DNA from: Blautia sp.
GTDB taxonomy: Bacteria; Bacillota; Clostridia; Lachnospirales; Lachnospiraceae
Direction: 5' to 3'
Assembly (NCBI GenBank): GCA_029257805.1
Contig: JARIAR010000038.1
Coordinates: 1-64,000 of the forward strand
DNA length: 64,000 nt
Below the pieces are notes generated by a model. It ran no database searches and was not told the origin of the DNA. It was given only the letters and a program-made list of their open reading frames with translations. Shown here piece by piece: positions 44,267 through 52,792 of the stretch (its first letter is position 1; every line of letters begins with the position of its first letter). The position numbers and the translations under genes were made by a program.

Positions 44267-45140
44267 GATGTTTCACCTTCTTCTTTCTCTCCATACTAAT
44301 GAGCAAAACCGCAAGGAATAAAACCGCTGTTACAAGTTTCATATCCATAGGTTCAAAATTGCGCATGGCAACTGCAGTGCAGGCTTTATAGAAAACAGAA
44401 CCGATCATTACAGCCGTTGTAGCTTTTATCATACTTAGATTTTTAAAAAAACTTGTTCCAATAATCACACTTGCAAGTCCTATTACAATCGCTCCTGTAC
44501 CCATAGAAATTTCAAAAACACGTTCTTCCTGACAAAAAATACAACCTGAAAGAGCTACCAGCCCATTGGCAATCGAAAGTCCCAGGATTTTTGTATTGCC
44601 CTCATCTTTCGCAAGAGCAGTCACAAGTTTTTCATTATCTCCCACTGCCCTAAGAAGAAACCCGGATTTACTGTTCATATAAAAATCAAGAACGATTTTT
44701 GTTATCACAGCAAGAACAGCGATCACCATAACAGTAGTATAAGGAGCTATTTTGTCAGAAAAATTTGTTTCCAGAAAGTTATTCTTAAATATTGTTTCTT
44801 TAGAAAATAAAGGAACATTTGATGTACCGGCAATCCGAAGATTTACTGTCCAAAGCGCCGTCATCATAATGATTCCGGAAAGAAGATCTCTTACTTTTCC
44901 TTTTACATGAATCAAACCTGTACACGCTCCCGCAAGGGCCCCTGCCAAGAAAGAAACCGGAATTGTTATATACGGATTTACATCTCTTGAAAGAAGAGCG
45001 GCCGTTACAGCCGCACCTAAAGGAAAGCTTCCATCTGCTGTAAGATCTGGAAAATCCAATATTTTATAAGTAATATAAACACCAAGTGCAAGAATACCAT
45101 AAATCAATCCCTGCTCCATAATGGTAATAAAAAAATCCAT
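44259..45140 (-). CDS. ABC transporter permease (branched-chain/ABC_sub_bind-associated type)
   Basis: A 293-residue permease with about 8 membrane spans. It begins MDFFITIMEQGLIYGILALGVYITYKILDFPDLTADGSFPLGAAV, a hallmark of permeases paired with PF04392-type substrate-binding proteins, and ends with the basic tail MERKKKVKHH. It starts 18 bases after the binding-protein gene and overlaps the ATPase gene. Confidence 0.9.
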   Translation of the reverse strand: MDFFITIMEQGLIYGILALGVYITYKILDFPDLTADGSFPLGAAVTAALLSRDVNPYITIPVSFLAGALAGACTGLIHVKGKVRDLLSGIIMMTALWTVNLRIAGTSNVPLFSKETIFKNNFLETNFSDKIAPYTTVMVIAVLAVITKIVLDFYMNSKSGFLLRAVGDNEKLVTALAKDEGNTKILGLSIANGLVALSGCIFCQEERVFEISMGTGAIVIGLASVIIGTSFFKNLSMIKATTAVMIGSVFYKACTAVAMRNFEPMDMKLVTAVLFLAVLLISMERKKKVKHHA

Positions 45141-45158
45141 ATCTCCTGTCCCCCATTT

Positions 45159-46142
45159 TTAAGATTCAGATATTTCCGAAAAACACTCTGCTGCTGTTTC
45201 CTTTAATTCAAAAGGAATTTCTATTCCTAGATTTTCTGCAACTTTTTCATTAACATAAAAACTTGCATCTTCAATTGTTTCATATGGAAATTCCGATGCT
45301 TTCTTTTCCCCTTTCAAAATCTTTGCAGCCATTTTTCCTGTCTGACGTCCAAGTTCTATATAATCAAGTCCTTCTGCCGCAAGGCACCCTTTTTTTACCT
45401 GTTCAATTTCACTTCCAAATACCGGTATCTTTTTTTCATTTGCCATTTCAAGAATTGCCGGAAGGGAACTTACTACTGTATTGTCAGTAAGGTTTGTAAG
45501 ACAATCTACTTTTTCCAACAGTCCCTGGGCTGCGAGAGGAATATCCGCGGTCGCTGTAATTCCTGCTGTTTCAATGGCAAACCCGTATTTGTCTGCAAGA
45601 GATTTGTATTCTTCAATGGCTGATTCAGAATTTGCCTCGCTTGTTGTGTAAAGAATACCGATTGTTTCTGCATCCGGCAGCATGGTACGAATCATTTCAA
45701 GCTGCTGTTCAACCGGAAGGCGATCACTCGTTCCGGTTACTTCTCCTACAGGATTCCCTTTTTTATCTGCCAGCTCTGCTGCCAGAGGATCAGTTACTGC
45801 TGTATAAATTACAGGAATTTCTTTTTGCATGGCTGCATTAAAACAGCTCTGAGCACTCGGCGTTGCAATACCACAAATTAAATCCATATCAGAGGAAGCA
45901 AAACTGGCTGAAATCTGCCCTGCGGTTCCCATGTCTGCTGCTGCATTTTTGTATTCTACAGTAAGATTCTCTCCTTCTACAAAGCCTTCTTCTTCCAGCC
46001 CTTTTAAGAATCCTTCTCTGCAATTATCAAGGGATCCATGCTCTGCAAACTGTTCTATACCGATCTTATAATCCGCCTCTTCCGCATAAATGGTTGTTGT
46101 TGTTACAAGGATTGTTGCTAAAAATATCATCGCTTTTTTCAT
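45159..46142 (-). CDS. ABC transporter substrate-binding protein (PF04392/TrpX-like)
   Basis: A 327-residue exported protein. It has a short signal-like start (MKKAMIFLATILVTTTTIYA) without an obvious lipobox cysteine. The periplasmic-binding fold shows YKIGIEQFAEHGSLDNCREGFLKGLEEEGF, LICGIATPSAQSCFNAAMQKEIPVIYTAVTDPLAAEL, LPDAETIGILYTTSEANSESAIEEYK and VFGSEIEQVKKGCLAAEGLDYIELGRQTGKMAAKIL. Streptococcal relatives (TrpX) bind tryptophan, but ligand is not fixed here. Expression is set by the T-box upstream. Confidence 0.9.
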   Translation of the reverse strand: MKKAMIFLATILVTTTTIYAEEADYKIGIEQFAEHGSLDNCREGFLKGLEEEGFVEGENLTVEYKNAAADMGTAGQISASFASSDMDLICGIATPSAQSCFNAAMQKEIPVIYTAVTDPLAAELADKKGNPVGEVTGTSDRLPVEQQLEMIRTMLPDAETIGILYTTSEANSESAIEEYKSLADKYGFAIETAGITATADIPLAAQGLLEKVDCLTNLTDNTVVSSLPAILEMANEKKIPVFGSEIEQVKKGCLAAEGLDYIELGRQTGKMAAKILKGEKKASEFPYETIEDASFYVNEKVAENLGIEIPFELKETAAECFSEISES

Positions 46143-46250
46143 GGTATTTCTCCTCTCTTCACATATAATTCACTGTCTCCGGAATATATGCCAATTCCGT
46201 TTTTTGTCTGTGAGAAGAATGAAATCCGCCCGCTTTCTGTACTTCAAATA

Positions 46251-46525
46251 ATAAAAAACCGCCCCAAGCGAAATGCTTGAGACGGTAATAAGATTCTTAT
46301 TATCGCGGTACCACTCAAATTGACAAGATGTCCACTTTCTCATGTACAAACATACACTCCTGATTGGTAACGGGTTCGGTTCCCGTCAGCGCCTACTTCA
46401 CCTGGGTTCGGGCTGCCCTCGAAAGGCCATTCAACAATCAGCTTCATACGGAATCACACCAATCTCCGCTCTCTGAAATGTCGCTTAACTGTCTACTCTT
46501 CTTTCTCATCGGTTTAACTTTTTAT
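46251..46525 (-). ncRNA. T-box riboswitch with terminator, upstream of the ABC importer
   Basis: A tRNA-sensing leader. It has an AGAGAG bulge region, a specifier loop with 5' strand AAGAGTAG and 3' strand TGAATGGC between paired GAAAG/CTTTC and ACAGTT/GATTGT helices, and the T-box AATTTGAGTGGTACCGCG at 46321-46304. A terminator hairpin (CCGTCTCAAGC/GCTTGGGGCGG) ends in TTTTTT at 46251. Uncharged tRNA should favour the antiterminator and let transcription reach the importer genes. The specifier could be TGG (Trp) or ATG (Met). The T in TGGT of the T-box would pair with an A73 discriminator, which favours tRNA-Met over a G73 tRNA-Trp. Confidence 0.9.
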
Positions 46526-46526
46526 T

Positions 46527-46555
46527 ACTTTAACACAGTAATCCCTTCCTGTCAA
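46527..46555 (-). promoter_or_regulatory. Promoter of the T-box leader
   Basis: TTGACA and TAAAGT with a 17-base spacer on the minus strand, immediately upstream of the T-box stem I. Confidence 0.8.
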
Positions 46556-46575
46556 TCCCTGTTTCTTAATTAAAA

Positions 46576-47940
46576 TTAATTTTTAAAACTATGAATCGGA
46601 GCCGGAATTCTTCCTCCACGTTCTACAAACGCATCACAGGAGAAGCTGTTTACAGGCATAATCGGAGCATATCCTAAAAGGCCGCCGAATTCTACAGTTT
46701 CTCCCACACCTTTTCCAATAACAGGAATTACACGAACAGCCGTTGTTTTCTGGTTCACCATACCAATAGCTGCTTCATCAGCAATAATTCCTGAAATGGT
46801 AGATGCCTTCGTATCTCCCGGAATGGCAATCATATCTAATCCAACAGAGCAAACACATGTCATTGCCTCTAATTTTTCAAGGCAAAGCGCTCCGTCATTT
46901 ACTGCATCGATCATTGCCTGGTCTTCACTTACCGGAATAAATGCACCACTTAATCCACCTACAGCTGTAGATGCCATTACACCGCCTTTTTTCACCTGGT
47001 CATTTAAAAGCGCAAGTGCTGCTGTTGTTCCAGGCGCTCCAGCTCTTTCAAGGCCCATTTCCTGGAAAATTTCTGCAACGCTGTCCCCAATTGCCGGTGT
47101 CGGTGCAAGAGAAAGATCTACGATTCCAAATGGAACATGAAGACGTTTTGAAGCTTCCTGGGCTACAAGCTGTCCTACACGTGTTACTTTAAATGCAGTA
47201 CGTTTGATTGTTTCACATAATGTTTCAAAATCTTTTCCACGAACTTTTTCAAGAGCAGTTTTTACAACTCCAGGTCCACTTACCCCTACATTAATAATAC
47301 AATCCGCTTCTGTCACACCATGAAATGCTCCAGCCATAAACGGATTATCATCCGGAGCATTACAGAATACAACAAGTTTGGCACATCCCAGGGAATCCTG
47401 TTCCTTACTTGCTTCTGCAGTTTTCAGAACAATTTCTCCCATCAGTTTTACTGCATCCATATTAATTCCTGTTTTTGTGGAACCTACGTTCACAGAACTG
47501 CATACACGCTCTGTTTCAGCAAGTGCCTGTGGAATGGATCTGATCAGAAGCTCTTCTGCAGGAGTCATGCCTTTGCTTACCAGTGCCGAATATCCTCCGA
47601 TAAAGTTTACACCAACTGTTTTTGCAGCTCTATCAAGTGTTTTAGCAATTGTCACAAAATCTTCAGATGTTTTACATGCCGCTCCCCCTATAAGAGCAAT
47701 TGGAGTGATGGAAATTCGTTTATTTACAATGGGAATGCCATATTCCATAGAAATATCTTCACCTGTTTTCACAAGATCTTTTGCGCAGGTTGTAATTTTA
47801 TTATAAATTTTTTCGTTGAGCACATCAAGGTCACTGTCGATACAATCAAGAAGACTAATACCCATTGTAATGGTACGTACATCCAGATTTTCCTGCTCAA
47901 TCATTTTATTTGTTTCATTTACTTCAAATATATTAATCAT
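46576..47940 (-). CDS. UPF0210/PFL-family protein (DUF711)
   Basis: A 454-residue protein of the UPF0210 family, structurally related to glycyl-radical-type (pyruvate formate-lyase-like) barrels but of unknown function. It starts [33 protein letters not shown] and contains [70 protein letters not shown] and [20 protein letters not shown]. An ATG two codons earlier (47946) overlaps the GGGAG site; 47940 has better spacing. It forms a conserved pair with the ACT-domain gene 18 bases upstream. Confidence 0.9.
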   Translation of the reverse strand: MINIFEVNETNKMIEQENLDVRTITMGISLLDCIDSDLDVLNEKIYNKITTCAKDLVKTGEDISMEYGIPIVNKRISITPIALIGGAACKTSEDFVTIAKTLDRAAKTVGVNFIGGYSALVSKGMTPAEELLIRSIPQALAETERVCSSVNVGSTKTGINMDAVKLMGEIVLKTAEASKEQDSLGCAKLVVFCNAPDDNPFMAGAFHGVTEADCIINVGVSGPGVVKTALEKVRGKDFETLCETIKRTAFKVTRVGQLVAQEASKRLHVPFGIVDLSLAPTPAIGDSVAEIFQEMGLERAGAPGTTAALALLNDQVKKGGVMASTAVGGLSGAFIPVSEDQAMIDAVNDGALCLEKLEAMTCVCSVGLDMIAIPGDTKASTISGIIADEAAIGMVNQKTTAVRVIPVIGKGVGETVEFGGLLGYAPIMPVNSFSCDAFVERGGRIPAPIHSFKN

Positions 47941-47958
47941 TTTCATTCTCCCTGTCCA

Positions 47959-48231
47959 TCAGATTCTGTGCATTTTATTAAAAATATCTTCATGCTGGCA
48001 GCCGATCACTACTCCGATCTCATCTCCCATAGCTGCCAGTTCTTTGGAAAGAACTCCATTATCTTTATCTGCTTTGCTTGTATCTGTTACCATCATCATA
48101 TTAAAATATCCCTGTACGATCGTCTGCGTAATGTCCAGGATATTTACATTATGCTCTGCAAGATACGTACATACTTTTGCAATAATTCCTACTGTGTCAT
48201 TTCCTACTACTGTAATAATTGTCTTTTTCAT
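47959..48231 (-). CDS. ACT-domain protein (UPF0237)
   Basis: A 90-residue single ACT domain beginning MKKTIITVVGNDTVGIIAKVCTYLAEHNVNILDITQTIVQGYFNMMMVTD. It probably binds an amino acid or other small ligand and regulates its UPF0210 partner, which follows by 18 bases. A longer frame begins at 48273, but ATG 48231 follows AAAGGA and matches UPF0237 length. Confidence 0.9.
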   Translation of the reverse strand: MKKTIITVVGNDTVGIIAKVCTYLAEHNVNILDITQTIVQGYFNMMMVTDTSKADKDNGVLSKELAAMGDEIGVVIGCQHEDIFNKMHRI

Positions 48232-48245
48232 TCGTTGATTCCTTT

Positions 48246-49043
48246 CTATACTGTGATCACTTCTGATATGCAATCCCTTTTTGCCACCTGTATTTTAAAA
48301 TCATGTGACTTATAAGGGTTATCGCCTAAGGTTACTTCTGAGCAGACTGTTTCATAAGCCAGCTCTTCATAATTGTTCTCCCGGCTTAAATGTCCGAGAA
48401 AAACAGCCTTTAAATTATCATGAAGGAGACGACAGAGAAGCTTCCCTGCATTTTCATTTGAAAGATGTCCCCTTTCTCCCAAAATCCTTTGTTTCAGGTA
48501 GTAAGGATATTTTCCCACCTGAAGCATACGAATATCATGATTCGCCTCCAAAAGAAGGGCATCCAGATTCTGAAGGTTATTTACTATATAATCATTATAT
48601 TTCCCTAAATCCGTCGCAATACCGATTGAACGTTCTCCACACTGAAAACGATATCCAACCGGCTGCGCAGCATCATGAGAAATAGCAAAAGGATGAATGG
48701 TAAGATCTTTAATAGAAACATCTTTATCTTCCTGTATTTCATGAAAAATACCTTCTGGAAGTTTCCCTAAATTTCCACTTTTTACCATGGCATCTACTGT
48801 ACCGCCTGTTGTATAAATAGGGATTTCATATTTTCTTGCAAGAACTCCAAGTCCCTTAATATGATCAGAATGTTCGTGTGTTACAAAAATACCATCAATA
48901 TCTTTTCCTGTCAGTTCCAGACTGTTTAGCCCTTTTTCAATACGCTTGCCGCTAATCCCTGCATCTACAAGTATATGGGCTTGTTCCGAGCCTATATAGA
49001 TACAGTTCCCGCTACTTCCGCTGGCAATACTCATTAATCTCAT
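48246..49043 (-). CDS. MBL-fold metallohydrolase (YycJ/WalJ-like)
   Basis: A 265-residue metallo-beta-lactamase-fold hydrolase. It starts MRLMSIASGSSGNCIYIGSEQAHILVDAGIS and has the metal motif VTHEHSDHIKGL, SHDAAQPVGYRF, LLEANHDIRML, GERGHLSNENAG and FLGHLSRENN. The closest known type is YycJ/WalJ, suggested to be an exonuclease linked to DNA metabolism. Its start overlaps the coaE stop by 4 bases, inside the polA-coaE operon. Confidence 0.88.
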   Translation of the reverse strand: MRLMSIASGSSGNCIYIGSEQAHILVDAGISGKRIEKGLNSLELTGKDIDGIFVTHEHSDHIKGLGVLARKYEIPIYTTGGTVDAMVKSGNLGKLPEGIFHEIQEDKDVSIKDLTIHPFAISHDAAQPVGYRFQCGERSIGIATDLGKYNDYIVNNLQNLDALLLEANHDIRMLQVGKYPYYLKQRILGERGHLSNENAGKLLCRLLHDNLKAVFLGHLSRENNYEELAYETVCSEVTLGDNPYKSHDFKIQVAKRDCISEVITV

Positions 49044-49630
49044 AATTGTTTGATTCCTTCCACAAGCTGGAGACGTGTCTGCTCCGGATCTTCATTGTTT
49101 TTTATAACAAAATCCGCATGTTCCAGAAAAAATTCGTCCGATGCCTGATTTTTTATGATATCCTCCGCTTTTTCCCGGCTATATCCTCTGTTTTTCATAA
49201 GGCGCAAAATACGGATTTCTTTATCTGTATGAACATACCACACTGAATCGCAAAATTCCTGGTAATTTTCTTCCAGAAGAAGAGCCGCCTCTATTACACA
49301 AAGTTTTCTTCCTGCCGCTTTTTCTTTCTCCAGCCTTTTTAAAATATACCTTTTCACCGCAGGATGAATGATCTGATTTAGAGCCTCCAGTTTTTCCCTA
49401 TGAGAAAATACTATATCTGAAATTTTCCTGCGGTCAAGCCTTTTATCGCTTTTTATGATTTTCTCTCCAAATAATCGAATTACAGGCTCATAGCATTCTT
49501 CTCCCGGTTCCATTACCAAATGACCTGCCTGATCCGCCTGAAGAACAAACGCTCCCCAGTCTTTTTCCAAAAAATTCAATACTGTACTTTTTCCGGCGCC
49601 TACACCGCCGGTTAATCCTATGATTTTCAT
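49040..49630 (-). CDS. coaE: Dephospho-CoA kinase
   Basis: A 196-residue kinase for the last step of coenzyme A synthesis. It has the P-loop GLTGGVGAGKSTVLNFL, QADQAGHLVMEPGEECYEPVI, LDRRKISDIVFSHREKLEALNQIIHPAV and the acceptor-domain region VIEAALLLEENYQEFCDSVWYVHTDKEIRILRLM. Its ATG directly follows the polA stop codon, and the MBL gene overlaps its end by 4 bases. Confidence 0.95.
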   Translation of the reverse strand: MKIIGLTGGVGAGKSTVLNFLEKDWGAFVLQADQAGHLVMEPGEECYEPVIRLFGEKIIKSDKRLDRRKISDIVFSHREKLEALNQIIHPAVKRYILKRLEKEKAAGRKLCVIEAALLLEENYQEFCDSVWYVHTDKEIRILRLMKNRGYSREKAEDIIKNQASDEFFLEHADFVIKNNEDPEQTRLQLVEGIKQL

Positions 49631-52270
49631 TTATTTCGCCTCATACCAGCTGTCCCCCTGATGCATATCCACAGACAGTTCTACTGATAATTTAGCCGCT
49701 CCCTTCATTTCTTCTTCCAAAATCCTGGAAACTTCCGGAATTTCTTCTTTTAAAGTTTCTATCAGAAGTTCGTCATGTACCTGAAGAACAAGACGGGATT
49801 TTAATCCTTCTGCTTTTAATCTTGCATAAACCCGGTTCATGGCAATTTTAATAATATCTGCTGCCGTTCCCTGAATAGGCGAATTCATTGCAATACGTTC
49901 TCCAAAAGATCTTTGCATAAAATTACTGGAAGAGAGTTCCGGGACAGGACGCCTTCTCCCAAACATAGTTGTTACATATCCCTTCTCTTTTCCTTCCTCA
50001 ACCATGGAATCCAAGAAGCCCTTGATCTTAGGATACGTATCAAAATATTTTTCGATATACTCTGCCGCTTCTTTTCTTGTAATGCTTAAGTCCTGACTAA
50101 GCCCAAAAGAACTGATGCCATATACAATACCAAAATTTACTGCTTTCGCGTTCCTTCTCTGAAGATCTGTCACTTCATCAAAAGGAATATGAAAAACCTG
50201 AGAAGCAGTCAGTCTGTGAATATCCTGAGCTTCTCTATATGCCTGGATCAGTTTTTCATCTCCCGACATATGAGCCAAAACACGAAGCTCTATCTGAGAA
50301 TAATCCGCATCCAGAAAAACATACCCTTCCTCCGGAACAAAAACTTTTCGTATCAGTCTTCCAAGTTCCATTCGAACCGGAATATTTTGAAGGTTTGGCT
50401 CTGTACTGCTGATACGCCCGGTTGCCGTAATCGTCTGATTAAAAGTAGAACGGATTCTTCCGTCTTCTTCGATTACATTCCCAAGACCATCTGCATAAGT
50501 TGATTTTAATTTTGTTAATTGACGATATTCCAGAATATCCTTGATGATCGGCTGTTCCGGTGCCAGTTTTTCTAATATATCCGCTGCTGTAGAGTACCCT
50601 GTTTTTGTTTTTTTACCGCCTTTGATTCCCATCTTTTCAAACAGAATCACTCCCAGCTGTTTCGGAGAATTAATATTAAATACTTCTCCTGCCTGTTTAT
50701 AAATTTTCTGTTCCAGTTCCTCAATACGAACAAGAAGTTTTTCTCCGTATTTTTTCAACTCCTCACCTTGTACCCGAATCCCTGTTTTTTCCATGAAATC
50801 CAGGGTAAAGATCAAGGGAAGTTCAATTTCTTTATAAACCTTCCACATAGCAGTCTCTTGAAGGGCATGTTCCATTGGTCCACGACAAGATAATGCTACA
50901 TATGCCATATAGCAGGCACATGTCTGAAGGCCTCCCATTTCTTCTTCCCAGGCTTTTTTATAAGTTGCTTTTCCAATTAAATCTTCTTTTCCCGGAAGAA
51001 AAACAGAATCCATGTATTCTCTGGCAATATCGTCAAATGTATACGAAGATTTCAACGGATTCAGAAGATACGCTGCAACTCCCGCATCAAAAACACGCTC
51101 TGGCTCTTCCACAGATATATGTTTTAGCATCGCCTTTACATCCATAGAACAAAGCATTGTGGTTTCAGAAAGTTTTTCCAATTTTCCTGCCAGATACGCA
51201 GCCGTTATAATTCCCTGCACAGGGATAGCATAAACTTCTTCTGGTCCAAGAGCAATACCCAGCATATATATATGTGTCTTATCTGCAAGAAGAGCTGTTC
51301 CAATTGCATCCTGTTTTCCGGCCTTTTCAAAAATATTTTCACAGCCGGCAAGATCTACACAAGTAAAAAACTCCTGTTCCAAAGACACATCCGATAGTTC
51401 ATCTTTATCAAAACGATTTAATAAATTTTTAAATTCTAATTTTTTACATAATTCATATGCTTCTTTTGTATACATATTATCCAGTTTCGCCTTATCAAGA
51501 GAAAAGTCTATCGGACTTTTTGTATCAATTGTTGCCAGAGTTTTTGACAACTGTGCTTTATCATAATTTTCTCTGAGAGACTCTTTTGCCTTATTGGGCT
51601 TTACTTCTTCCAGATGCGCATATGCATTTTCGATTGTTCCAAACTGTACAATCATTTTGGTTGCTGTTTTTTCCCCGACCCCCGGTATGCCCGGGATATT
51701 GTCTGCAGTATCTCCCATAAGTGCTTTTAATTCAATAATCTGGGGCGGGGTAACCTGATACTTATCAATTACCTGCTGTGTATGATAGTCCTCTATTGTT
51801 GTCTTTCCTCTTGTTGTTTTAGGGAGACGAATCAAAACTTTATCTGTTGCAAGCTGAAGAAGATCTCTGTCCCCGGAAAGAATTGTAACATCCATGTCCT
51901 GTTCTTCACATTTTCTTGCCATTGTTCCTAAAAGATCATCTGCTTCATACCCTTCCATCATCATCATATTGACACCCATGGCAGTGAGCATTTCCTTTAT
52001 CAGCGGAACCTGTTGGCGCAGTTCCTCAGGCATTGCTTTTCTTGTTCCTTTATATTGTTCATATATTTTATGGCGAAAAGTAGGGGCATGAAGATCAAAG
52101 GCTACCGTAAGATAGTCCGGCTTTTCTTCTTCAAGAATCCGAAACAGAATATTCAAAAATCCATAAACTGCCCCCGTGTGAAGCCCTTCTGCATTTGTCA
52201 GATCCGGCAATCCATAGAACGCACGATTTAAAATACTATGTCCGTCTATCAGCAATATTTTTTCACTCAT
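49631..52270 (-). CDS. polA: DNA polymerase I
   Basis: An 879-residue polymerase for Okazaki fragment maturation and repair. The N-terminal 5' nuclease (about 1-290) starts KILLIDGHSILNRAFYG and has YEADDLLGT, LSGDRDLLQLA and GDTADNIPGIPGVGEKTA. The middle (about 300-480) keeps the 3' exonuclease fold but no DxE catalytic motif is visible, so proofreading is probably absent. The polymerase domain shows TGRISSTEPNLQNIPVR, DADYSQIELRVLAHMSGD, RRNAKAVNFGIVYGIS and VHDELLIE. Its start overlaps the zf-HC2 gene stop by 4 bases. Confidence 0.97.
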   Translation of the reverse strand: MSEKILLIDGHSILNRAFYGLPDLTNAEGLHTGAVYGFLNILFRILEEEKPDYLTVAFDLHAPTFRHKIYEQYKGTRKAMPEELRQQVPLIKEMLTAMGVNMMMMEGYEADDLLGTMARKCEEQDMDVTILSGDRDLLQLATDKVLIRLPKTTRGKTTIEDYHTQQVIDKYQVTPPQIIELKALMGDTADNIPGIPGVGEKTATKMIVQFGTIENAYAHLEEVKPNKAKESLRENYDKAQLSKTLATIDTKSPIDFSLDKAKLDNMYTKEAYELCKKLEFKNLLNRFDKDELSDVSLEQEFFTCVDLAGCENIFEKAGKQDAIGTALLADKTHIYMLGIALGPEEVYAIPVQGIITAAYLAGKLEKLSETTMLCSMDVKAMLKHISVEEPERVFDAGVAAYLLNPLKSSYTFDDIAREYMDSVFLPGKEDLIGKATYKKAWEEEMGGLQTCACYMAYVALSCRGPMEHALQETAMWKVYKEIELPLIFTLDFMEKTGIRVQGEELKKYGEKLLVRIEELEQKIYKQAGEVFNINSPKQLGVILFEKMGIKGGKKTKTGYSTAADILEKLAPEQPIIKDILEYRQLTKLKSTYADGLGNVIEEDGRIRSTFNQTITATGRISSTEPNLQNIPVRMELGRLIRKVFVPEEGYVFLDADYSQIELRVLAHMSGDEKLIQAYREAQDIHRLTASQVFHIPFDEVTDLQRRNAKAVNFGIVYGISSFGLSQDLSITRKEAAEYIEKYFDTYPKIKGFLDSMVEEGKEKGYVTTMFGRRRPVPELSSSNFMQRSFGERIAMNSPIQGTAADIIKIAMNRVYARLKAEGLKSRLVLQVHDELLIETLKEEIPEVSRILEEEMKGAAKLSVELSVDMHQGDSWYEAK

Positions 52271-52614
52271 AAATATCCTCCTGCTTCCATCATTACAAAA
52301 AGCAGAAAACCAGCAAGAAATGCCAAAAACAGTAAAACCGCAAATTCTCCCATAAAGTGCTTAGCCTTTACTGTCCGTATATGTCTGCGGGCTCTTCGAA
52401 TATCCTGTCCCAGAAGCTTACGAAAATCCAGAGCTGTTTCTCCTTCATCTTCTGCAAGCTGCTGCAATGCTTCATGAACAATGAAATATGTTTCCAGCTC
52501 ATCATAACAGGAGGAACATTTCTGAATATGATTTAAAAATTCCTCTGTTTCCTCTACCGAAAGCGTATGATTCATGTATCGGTTTACCATTTCTTCGGCT
52601 GTTCGACAATTCAT
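52267..52614 (-). CDS. Zinc-finger (zf-HC2) anti-sigma-like membrane protein
   Basis: A 115-residue protein with an N-terminal zf-HC2 zinc-binding domain (MNCRTAEEMVNRYMNHTLSVEETEEFLNHIQKCSSCYDELETY; the H-x3-C-x2-C motif is HIQKCSSC) and one C-terminal membrane span (GEFAVLLFLAFLAGFLLFVMM). This is the form of single-pass anti-sigma factors, but no sigma factor gene lies nearby. It heads the polA operon and its stop overlaps the polA start by 4 bases. Confidence 0.8.
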   Translation of the reverse strand: MNCRTAEEMVNRYMNHTLSVEETEEFLNHIQKCSSCYDELETYFIVHEALQQLAEDEGETALDFRKLLGQDIRRARRHIRTVKAKHFMGEFAVLLFLAFLAGFLLFVMMEAGGYL

Positions 52615-52698
52615 TCCCTTTCACCTTTCCTGCTTTGCATTTCTCCATTTAACATTTTCTGTTTTCTAAAATTTGTCTTTTTAGACAACTCAATTTAG

Positions 52699-52727
52699 AT
52701 TATAACGGAACAAAAGAAAAAACACAA
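52699..52727 (-). promoter_or_regulatory. Promoter of the zf-HC2-polA-coaE operon
   Basis: TTGTGT and TATAAT with a 17-base spacer on the minus strand, about 85 bases upstream of ATG 52614. Confidence 0.65.
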
Positions 52728-52745
52728 GATATGCTTCAAAACAGT

Positions 52746-52788
52746 TTAAAAAAAGCCGATAAAAAGTTTTAAAACTCCTATCGGCTTT
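52746..52788 (-). terminator. Terminator of ftsH
   Basis: AAAGCCGAT and ATCGGCTTT pair across a 19-base loop, followed on the minus strand by a run of T residues, right after the ftsH stop codon at 52793. Confidence 0.85.
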
Positions 52789-52792
52789 CTGC

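Noticed and set aside
47320..48315. Long plus-strand open frame opposite the UPF0210 and ACT genes
   Set aside because: Cys/Phe/Ser-rich antisense shadow spanning two well-supported minus-strand genes.
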